Shown here piece by piece: positions 1 through 5,132 of a stretch of DNA of 5,132 nucleotides; the stretch's first letter is position 1; each line of letters begins with the position of its first letter. The DNA lies in assembly GCA_937926515.1 (NCBI GenBank), contig CALAZZ010000274.1, forward strand, positions 1 to 5,132. The letters are read 5' to 3'. The translations under genes were made by a program, and so were the position numbers. Under the pieces are notes generated by a model that saw only the letters and a list, made by a program, of their open reading frames with translations, did not search any database and was not told where the DNA came from. The stretch is from an uncultured Bacteroidales bacterium. GTDB taxonomy: Bacteria > Bacteroidota > Bacteroidia > Bacteroidales > F082.

Positions 1-32
1 TTTAATATTTTCGCAATCTTGTTTTTGAAATT

Positions 33-61
33 TTAACCCGAGTGGCCTTTTATCGGGTTAA
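33..61. repeat. 8-bp inverted repeat ahead of the dipeptidase gene
   Basis: Bases 33-40 (TTAACCCG) and 54-61 (CGGGTTAA) are perfect reverse complements separated by 13 bases, so a hairpin could form 24 bases before the preferred start codon of the dipeptidase. No run of T follows the stem on the + strand. On the - strand the following bases are only mildly T-rich. It could be the end of an upstream transcript, an operator, or chance. The role is inferred; only the repeat itself is seen. Confidence 0.3.
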
Positions 62-85
62 TTGGAATCATTAACTTATCTAGGC

Positions 86-775
86 ATGCGAAATTCAATG
101 TATTATCTGCTTTTTTTATTGTTAGGGTGCACATATGCTCCTCACAACAACCCTTATGGACTGGAGCTAACCCAAACCATTGATGAATATCAGCAATCAG
201 TAACAACAGATCCAACCATGAAATTGGTAAATCTGGCTGATCATATCCCCAATGTGGTTATAGATATGCGATATGCAACCGCTGAGAATTTCACCAACAA
301 AGTGGTTTATGATTATCCGGCTGCCTTATTGCGAAAGCCGGCGGCTGAAGCATTGGCCAGGGTACAACAAAGCCTGTCGTTGCAGGGACTGGGATTGAAG
401 GTGTATGATGCTTACCGCCCCTATGCTGCAACTTTGTCCTTTTACGAACTCATCGGCGATACCAATTATGTAGCCGCCCCATGGCACGGATCCCGACATA
501 ACCGTGGCGCTGCTGTTGATGTAACCCTCATCAGGCTTGATACAGGCGAGGAGCTGCCCATGCCTACCCCTTTTGATGATTTCAGTGAAAAGGCCGGTCC
601 TGATTATATGGATTTGCCTGAACATATTCTGCGCAACAGGGCAACTCTAATACAGATCATGGCTGAACATGGTTTTACTGTTTATCGTAGCGAATGGTGG
701 CACTTTGATTTTATCGGCTGGGAGCAGTTCGGATTGTTGGATTTAAAAATAAGTGAGCTGATCGCAATAGAATAA
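86..775 (+). CDS. D-alanyl-D-alanine dipeptidase (M15D, VanX/DdpX-like), probable lipoprotein
   Basis: This is a 229-residue zinc dipeptidase of the VanX/DdpX family, which hydrolyses D-Ala-D-Ala or related dipeptides. Family hallmarks appear in order: DMRYAT at residues 60-65 followed by NF at 68-69; DAYRP at 108-112, whose R111 matches the transition-state arginine of VanX; SRHNRGAAVD at 136-145, giving zinc ligands H138 and D145; and EWWHFDF at 203-209, giving catalytic base E203 and third zinc ligand H206. All catalytic residues are present. The N-terminus MRNSMYYLLFLLLGC has one basic residue, a short hydrophobic stretch and a lipobox-like LLGC, so C15 is a plausible lipidation site and the enzyme probably acts in the periplasm on an envelope membrane. 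I chose ATG 86 because it gives this compact signal. A TTG at 62 would add eight residues, and ATG 98 would leave a very short signal without the arginine. No vanH or vanA homologue is next to it, so peptidoglycan peptide turnover is more likely than glycopeptide resistance. Confidence 0.9.
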   Translation: MRNSMYYLLFLLLGCTYAPHNNPYGLELTQTIDEYQQSVTTDPTMKLVNLADHIPNVVIDMRYATAENFTNKVVYDYPAALLRKPAAEALARVQQSLSLQGLGLKVYDAYRPYAATLSFYELIGDTNYVAAPWHGSRHNRGAAVDVTLIRLDTGEELPMPTPFDDFSEKAGPDYMDLPEHILRNRATLIQIMAEHGFTVYRSEWWHFDFIGWEQFGLLDLKISELIAIE

Positions 776-785
776 TGAGTTACCA

Positions 786-814
786 GAACATGCAACACCG
801 GGGTTTTCATGTTC
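786..814 (+). terminator. Possible terminator hairpin after the dipeptidase gene
   Basis: Starting 10 bases after the dipeptidase stop, GAACATG (786-792) pairs perfectly with CATGTTC (808-814). The interior can extend the stem imperfectly through AA/TT and ACC/GGT pairs. The downstream bases are T-rich but broken (ATTCTAACTTTTG), so this is a mediocre intrinsic terminator. Its position is what one would expect for ending the dipeptidase transcript before leuS. Confidence 0.4.
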
Positions 815-909
815 ATTCTAACTTTTGTGAATCTTTGTTTCATTGACTGTATGTTTTTCCAACAGTTCCCATACTTTCCTTTATACATCAATAAGTCGAA
901 ACAGTTTAG

Positions 910-917
910 TAATTTCG
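910..917 (+). promoter_or_regulatory. Weak candidate -7 box of a Bacteroidota-type promoter for leuS
   Basis: TAATTTCG followed by CGCC matches the Bacteroidota -7 consensus TAnnTTTG at all but one defined position. It lies 29 bases before the leuS ATG, so transcription would begin roughly 20 bases upstream of the start codon. I could not find a convincing TTG element at the expected -33 position, which lowers confidence. The rest of the gap between the dipeptidase and leuS (776-946) shows no further gene. Confidence 0.3.
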
Positions 918-946
918 CGCCCTGATATATCTGAAACATTATTGGG

Positions 947-3900
947 ATGGAATACAATTTTACAGAAGCGGAAAAAAAGTGGCAGGACTACTGGCGTGCC
1001 AACAAAGTTTACAAGGTTGATATTGATCATAGCAAGCCGAAATATTATGTGCTTGATATGTTCCCTTACCCTTCGGGAGCAGGCTTACATGTAGGCCACC
1101 CGCTAGGTTATATCGCTTCTGATATTTATGCACGCTACAAACGACAAAAAGGTTTCAATGTGTTACACCCGATGGGCTATGATGCCTATGGCCTTCCTGC
1201 TGAGCAATATGCCATTCAAACAGGCACCCATCCTGCAGTTACCACTGAAAAGAATATCAGACGTTATCGTGAGCAATTGGATCAACTGGGGTTCTCTTTT
1301 GATTGGGATCGTGAGGTGCGCACAAGTGATCCTGATTACTATAAATGGACACAATGGACGTTTATAAAGTTGTTTCATCACTGGTTTAACAAAAGAACAA
1401 ATAAAGCCGAGCCCCTCGAAAAGCTTATAGCTCATTTCGAACAAAACGGAAGTGAAGGTATTGAAGCTGCTTGCAGTGTGCATGAATCCTTTTCACCTGC
1501 TGAATGGAAGCACATGAATGAGGGCCGGCAACAGGAGATCCTGATGCATTATCGATTGGCATATCTGGCAGATACGATGGTGAACTGGTGTCCGGCCCTG
1601 GGTACGGTGCTTGCCAATGATGAAGTGAGTGAGGGCTATTCCATAAGAGGAGGACATCCGGTTGAGCGTAAGAACATGAAACAATGGCTGCTTCGCATTA
1701 CAGCCTATGCCGACAGAATGTTGAATGGATTGGAGAAGATCGACTGGAGTGAGTCCTTAAAAGATATACAACGAAACTGGATCGGCCGGTCCGAAGGCGG
1801 CAGCATGGTTTTTGAGGTGGTTGGTTCGGATCACAAAATTGAAGTGTTTACGACCCGTCCCGATACCATTTTTGGGGCGACTTTTATGGTATTGGCTCCT
1901 GAACATGAGTTGGTCAGTGAACTCACCACGGATGCCTATAAATCTGCGGTAAATGAATATATCCAAAAAACAAAAAACCGTTCGGAACGTGAACGCATGG
2001 CAGAGGTGAAAAAAATATCCGGCCAGTTCACGGGAGCTTATGCCATTAATCCTTTTTCGAAAGAAAAAATCCAGATATGGATTGCCGACTATGTACTTAT
2101 GGGTTATGGAACCGGGGCAATTATGGCGGTGCCTGCCCATGATAGTCGCGATTTTGCATTTGCCCGTCATTATGATCTGCCTGTCATTCAGGTGGTGAAC
2201 AAACCCGGTGAAACCATGACCAGTGTATCTGAATGGGAAACATCTTACGATGCCAGGGAAGGTGTGATGGTGAACTCGGGCTTTATCAATGGCATGGATG
2301 TGAAGCAAGCCATAAGTGCAGTAATTAATGAGACTGAGCAACGCGGAATTGGACAAGGGCGTATTAATTACCGTTTGCGTGATGCCATCTTCAGCAGGCA
2401 GCGATACTGGGGCGAACCTTTCCCGGTGTATTATAAGGATGGGATGCCCTATACCTTGGGTGAGAATGAGTTGCCTCTTCAACTCCCTGCAGTGGATGCC
2501 TATTTGCCTACCGAGAGCGGAGAGCCTCCGTTGGCAAGGGCAAAAAACTGGCATACCAAAGATGGTTTTCCGCTGGAAAACAATACCATGCCCGGTTTTG
2601 CAGGCTCAAGCGGGTATTACCTTCGCTATATGGACCCACATAATCATGATGCCTATTTCTCAAGCGAAGCAAATCAATATTGGCAGAATGTAGATCTTTA
2701 TATCGGCGGGGCCGAGCATGCTACCGGCCACCTCATATATGCACGCTTCTGGAATATGTTTTTATATGACCTGGGATTGGCTTGCAAAGAGGAACCTTTT
2801 CAAAAGCTAATCAATCAAGGCATGATTCAGGGCCGGTCGAGCCTGGTATACCGGATCAATCCTGAAAAGATGGCTGAATATATGCTTTGGGAGCAGCTCC
2901 GGGACAAGAAAATGGGAGTGGAATTTGTCCGTAATTACCGTGATGGACGACGCACTTTTGATTTTTACAGCCGCGAAGCCGGGCTGATTATTGAAGTGAA
3001 AAAGCAGCAATCGCTAGATAAGCTTGCCGGATCTTACGAATCATATGCTGATGAAAAAGATTGCAAACTGCTGCTCATCCCGATTCGTGACTTTTTGGAT
3101 AGCCGCGATGAGATTTTTCAACGTATCCGCGATGCGATAGCAGGCAAGGAGGTTCAGGCCTATATTGAAAAGGAACCAATAGAGAGTTTCCCTGCCTTTG
3201 TAACCAGGAATTTTCCGGGGCGGGAGAATTTCTCCGACCCAATACACGTAGATATCAGCCTTGTTCATAACGACATACTTGATATAGAAGCTTTTAAAAA
3301 ATGGCAGCCTCATTTCGCCAATGCACGTTTTATTTTGGAGGAGGGAAAATATGTGTGTGGATGGGAGGTTGAAAAAATGTCCAAATCCAAGTATAACGTC
3401 CAAAATCCTGATGAGCTCATTGAGCATTATGGAGCTGACACATTGCGGATGTATGAAATGTTCCTTGGTCCACTCGAACAGTCTAAACCATGGGACACAC
3501 AAGGTATAGAGGGTGTTTTTCGTTTCATCAGGAAGTTTTGGCGGCTGTTTCATAATAGGGAAAATAAGTTTCAATTAAGCGAGGAAAGAGCCACCGAAGC
3601 CGAGTTGAAAATATTGCACCGTACCATTCGTAAAGTGGAGGAGGATATTGAGCGCTTCTCATTTAACACAGCCGTTTCTGCCTTTATGATTTGCGTGAAT
3701 GACTTATCTGATTTGAAATGTAACAAGCGTGAAATTCTGGAACCTTTGACCATACTTGTTTCCAGCTATGCACCTCATTTTGCAGAGGAGATCTGGCATC
3801 TGTGCGGACATTCGGATTCGGTTGTGATGCAAGCCTTCCCGCCCTGGGAAGAAAAATACATTACTGAAAATACGTTCTCCTATCCGGTATCGTTTAATGG

Positions 3901-4057
3901 TAAAACACGATTTAAACTCGAATTGCCCGTTGAACTGGATGGAAAGGCCATCGAAGCGGCTGCACTGACATCGGAGGAAGCACAGAAATGGCTTGTGGGA
4001 AAACAGCCTAAAAAGATCATTGTTGTGCCGGGTCGAATCATCAATATTGTGGTTTGA
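947..4057 (+). CDS. leuS: Leucyl-tRNA synthetase with a nested DUF559 endonuclease-like domain
   Basis: This class I aminoacyl-tRNA synthetase (EC 6.1.1.4) charges tRNA-Leu with leucine in the cytoplasm. Synthetic-site motifs are intact: the HIGH equivalent HVGH at residues 48-51, FSRQRYWGEP at 482-491, GGAEHATGH at 587-595 and KMSKS at 810-814. The CP1 editing domain is also present, with TTRPDT at 302-307 and AHDSRD at 397-402, which holds the conserved editing aspartate. Residues about 146-199 form an extra segment after the first catalytic block, as I recall for Bacteroidota LeuRS. The zinc-site region keeps only C215; the cysteine cluster of the E. coli enzyme is replaced by GYSIRGGHPVERK (230-242). 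The anticodon-binding helices span about 885-985, and the C-terminal tRNA-binding domain ends in IIVVPGRIINIVV. The 1036 residues exceed the roughly 920-950 I expect, because of an insert at 638-749 described separately. ATG 947 begins the usual MEYNF N-terminus. No Shine-Dalgarno is seen, which is normal in this phylum. Confidence 0.98.
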   Translation: MEYNFTEAEKKWQDYWRANKVYKVDIDHSKPKYYVLDMFPYPSGAGLHVGHPLGYIASDIYARYKRQKGFNVLHPMGYDAYGLPAEQYAIQTGTHPAVTTEKNIRRYREQLDQLGFSFDWDREVRTSDPDYYKWTQWTFIKLFHHWFNKRTNKAEPLEKLIAHFEQNGSEGIEAACSVHESFSPAEWKHMNEGRQQEILMHYRLAYLADTMVNWCPALGTVLANDEVSEGYSIRGGHPVERKNMKQWLLRITAYADRMLNGLEKIDWSESLKDIQRNWIGRSEGGSMVFEVVGSDHKIEVFTTRPDTIFGATFMVLAPEHELVSELTTDAYKSAVNEYIQKTKNRSERERMAEVKKISGQFTGAYAINPFSKEKIQIWIADYVLMGYGTGAIMAVPAHDSRDFAFARHYDLPVIQVVNKPGETMTSVSEWETSYDAREGVMVNSGFINGMDVKQAISAVINETEQRGIGQGRINYRLRDAIFSRQRYWGEPFPVYYKDGMPYTLGENELPLQLPAVDAYLPTESGEPPLARAKNWHTKDGFPLENNTMPGFAGSSGYYLRYMDPHNHDAYFSSEANQYWQNVDLYIGGAEHATGHLIYARFWNMFLYDLGLACKEEPFQKLINQGMIQGRSSLVYRINPEKMAEYMLWEQLRDKKMGVEFVRNYRDGRRTFDFYSREAGLIIEVKKQQSLDKLAGSYESYADEKDCKLLLIPIRDFLDSRDEIFQRIRDAIAGKEVQAYIEKEPIESFPAFVTRNFPGRENFSDPIHVDISLVHNDILDIEAFKKWQPHFANARFILEEGKYVCGWEVEKMSKSKYNVQNPDELIEHYGADTLRMYEMFLGPLEQSKPWDTQGIEGVFRFIRKFWRLFHNRENKFQLSEERATEAELKILHRTIRKVEEDIERFSFNTAVSAFMICVNDLSDLKCNKREILEPLTILVSSYAPHFAEEIWHLCGHSDSVVMQAFPPWEEKYITENTFSYPVSFNGKTRFKLELPVELDGKAIEAAALTSEEAQKWLVGKQPKKIIVVPGRIINIVV
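2858..3193 (+). other. In-frame DUF559/Vsr-like PD-(D/E)XK domain inside LeuRS
   Basis: Residues 638-749 of LeuRS have no counterpart in the usual Bacteroidota enzyme, where VYRI is followed almost directly by a segment like FVS and then IHVDV. Here VYRI (634-637) and AFV (750-752), followed by IHVDI (766-770), flank a complete small domain. It reads as DUF559 (restriction-endonuclease-like fold): a first helix AEYMLWEQLRDKKMG (643-657) resembling the family's AExxLWxxLR, then FVRNY, then FDFYSREAGLIIEVKK (671-686), and a final helix near 718-731. D672, E683 and K685 fit the D...ExK active-site pattern, with E644 in the first helix as a possible fourth residue. The position corresponds to the LeuRS-specific domain that precedes KMSKS. 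GC is 136/300 over 2881-3180, about 45%, like four other 60-base lines of the gene (109/240), so composition gives no sign of recent transfer. The boundaries are my estimate, to within about five residues. Activity is unknown. Confidence 0.85.
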
Positions 4058-4145
4058 TGCAAAGTCGTTAGCCTCAGCCTGTCTCATCGAAAAACTCGAA
4101 GTTATATTAAAGCATCCGCTCATCAGTTCCGGTAAAATATCAATT

Positions 4146-4991
4146 ATGATCGAAAAAAAATACCTCATCAATCAACCTGATGGCCTGCATTATAAACTGC
4201 TTACTTTGTTTTTATGCATAGCCTTGTCTTCATTTGTTGTTGGACTTTATGCACAAGATTTACGGACACATAACAACTCAGCCTTCGATACAGATGAGTT
4301 TTTGCAGTATAAGGTCTATTACAGTTCAATGATAACCGGAAACGTAACTGCAGGTTATGCCACCATTGAAGTGAATGACCATGATGAGCCCATGTTCGGA
4401 CGTGATGTATGGAAAATTGTTGGTGAAGGCAAAAGCAGAAGAGCCTTCGATTGGTTTTTCAAGGTACGAAACCGATACGAATCATACGTGGACAAAGAAG
4501 CCTTTGTGCCCTATTTGTTCGTCCGGCGTACGCATGAAGGAGATTATGTGAAACATGATGACGTTTACTTCTATCATCATGAAGGCATAGCCGTGAGCCG
4601 TACTGCGCGTAAACCCATACCTGAGCATGTGCAGGATTTTGTTTCAGCCCTCTTTTTTATGCGAACACTTGAACTGGAAGATTTCACAGCCGACAGCAAT
4701 TACTTTGTAGATTTCTTCCTGGATGATTCCGTTTATGTATCCAAAATCAAATACCTGGGTACAGAGTACCTGCGTACCGAGTTGGGCACCCACCGCACCC
4801 TCAAGTTTGCACCTATGATGGCGACCGGAAATGTATTTGCCGATGCCTATCCCATGCATGTGTGGGTAACCGACGACAAAAACAAACTGCCCATTTTAGC
4901 CGAAGCCAAGGTGATCGTTGGCAGCGTGAAAATGGAATTGGTGAAATATCGCAACCTGCTCAATCCGGTCACTGCCAGACGAAAGAAATAG
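4146..4991 (+). CDS. Exported DUF3108 domain protein
   Basis: This is a 281-residue protein whose body matches the DUF3108 family as I know it from Bacteroidota; the family has no established function. Residues 1-36 look like a signal peptide: a basic N-region, a hydrophobic core about 18-34 (KLLTLFLCIALSSFVVGL), and LYA before Q37 as a likely signal peptidase I site. The mature protein should be periplasmic or membrane-associated, and no cysteine stands at the cleavage point to suggest a lipoprotein. Family-like landmarks are YYSSMITGNVTAGYA near the mature N-terminus, FDWFFKVRNRYESY from 101, HVQDFVSALFFMR from 161, FFLDD and KIKYLG in the middle, and VWVTDDKNKLP at 239-249, followed by a last strand VGSVKMELVKY. 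ATG 4146 is chosen because it gives this signal peptide. An in-frame ATG at 3993 would overlap leuS by 65 bases and add an unlikely 51-residue extension. The gene follows leuS after 88 bases on the same strand. No clear promoter, ribosome-binding site or terminator is visible in that gap. Confidence 0.87.
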   Translation: MIEKKYLINQPDGLHYKLLTLFLCIALSSFVVGLYAQDLRTHNNSAFDTDEFLQYKVYYSSMITGNVTAGYATIEVNDHDEPMFGRDVWKIVGEGKSRRAFDWFFKVRNRYESYVDKEAFVPYLFVRRTHEGDYVKHDDVYFYHHEGIAVSRTARKPIPEHVQDFVSALFFMRTLELEDFTADSNYFVDFFLDDSVYVSKIKYLGTEYLRTELGTHRTLKFAPMMATGNVFADAYPMHVWVTDDKNKLPILAEAKVIVGSVKMELVKYRNLLNPVTARRKK

Positions 4992-5078
4992 CCAGTAACC
5001 ATACGGGTTTTGCAATACTCTGGTTTAGTGATTGTTCCTTATTTAATTAGTAAGTGGAGGAATCAATCTGATAAACCA

Positions 5079-5120
5079 AATCCCTTTGCGGAAGGAGATT
5101 TGCGTTCCTCATTAGGGATT
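5079..5120. repeat. Inverted repeat enclosing a direct repeat, downstream of the DUF3108 gene
   Basis: AATCCCT (5079-5085) and AGGGATT (5114-5120) are perfect reverse complements separated by 28 bases. Inside, TTTGCG occurs twice with a 14-base period (5085-5090 and 5099-5104), and AGGA (5093-5096) can pair with TCCT (5106-5109). The left arm plus loop could fold into a two-part hairpin. It might be a terminator or part of the control region of the next gene beyond the window. Bases following the right arm are GTTTAATG, not a T-run, so a standard terminator is not well supported. Confidence 0.3.
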
Positions 5121-5132
5121 GTTTAATGCCTT

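Noticed and set aside
6..13. Promoter -7 box ahead of the dipeptidase
   Set aside because: TATTTTCG is one mismatch from the consensus in very AT-rich DNA, and the -33 region would fall outside the window, so it cannot be judged.
86..775. A vancomycin-resistance vanX gene
   Set aside because: No vanH, vanA-type ligase or two-component regulator is visible nearby, and the N-terminus looks exported; a general dipeptidase role is more likely.
682..957. 91-codon open frame on the - strand across the dipeptidase-leuS gap
   Set aside because: About a third lies antisense to the conserved C-terminus of the dipeptidase, the rest covers the gap and reaches the first codons of leuS, and the translation resembles no family I recognise.
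1757..2554. 265-codon open frame on the - strand inside leuS
   Set aside because: It is fully antisense to the conserved editing and catalytic parts of LeuRS, and its composition (many H, I, R and F) is typical of a reverse-frame shadow.
2858..3193. The LeuRS insert as an intein or self-splicing intron
   Set aside because: There is no Cys/Ser at the N-junction with intein blocks, no HN at the C-junction, no LAGLIDADG motif, and the reading frame is continuous; the block reads as a plain DUF559 domain.
4093..4103. Terminator hairpin after leuS
   Set aside because: The stem is only 4 bp (AACT/AGTT) with a 3-base loop and no T-run follows.
3993..4145. N-terminal extension of the DUF3108 gene from an upstream in-frame ATG
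   Set aside because: It overlaps the conserved end of leuS by 65 bases and would bury the signal peptide 51 residues inside the protein; the start at 4146 gives a normal exported N-terminus.
5047..5130. C-terminal end of a - strand gene entering from the right edge
   Set aside because: The frame is open for only about 27 codons with no recognisable motif, and the + strand is also open here, so chance is sufficient.

Overview
This window looks like ordinary chromosome from a member of the Bacteroidota. Three protein-coding genes lie on the + strand, and none has a clear Shine-Dalgarno sequence. The central gene has the LeuRS form typical of that phylum, and the last gene is a DUF3108 protein of a kind common in Bacteroidota. 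GC is roughly 45% in the coding stretches I counted. I see no rRNA, tRNA, CRISPR array, insertion sequence or attachment site.

Layout. Positions 1-85 hold a short leader with an 8-bp inverted repeat. Positions 86-775 encode a VanX/DdpX-type D-alanyl-D-alanine dipeptidase (peptidase family M15D) that is probably a lipoprotein. Positions 776-946 are intergenic, with a possible terminator hairpin and a weak Bacteroidota-type promoter box ahead of leuS. Positions 947-4057 encode leucyl-tRNA synthetase. An 88-bp gap follows, then 4146-4991 encode an exported DUF3108 protein. Positions 4992-5132 are noncoding as far as I can see and contain a hairpin-like structure with short direct repeats.

The item of real interest is inside leuS. 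The protein is 1036 residues, about 100 longer than I expect for the Bacteroidota form. The excess is a block of about 112 residues (638-749; bases 2858-3193) nested in the LeuRS-specific region just before the KMSKS loop. The block reads as a DUF559/Vsr-like endonuclease domain of the PD-(D/E)XK fold, with D672, E683 and K685 in place. A nuclease-like domain is therefore carried in frame inside an essential aminoacyl-tRNA synthetase whose own motifs all look intact. Whether it is a nuclease, an RNA-binding module or a tolerated passenger cannot be decided from sequence alone.

The three genes do not form an obvious pathway. They serve peptidoglycan peptide turnover (dipeptidase), translation (LeuRS) and an unknown envelope role (DUF3108), and the spacing does not prove co-transcription.
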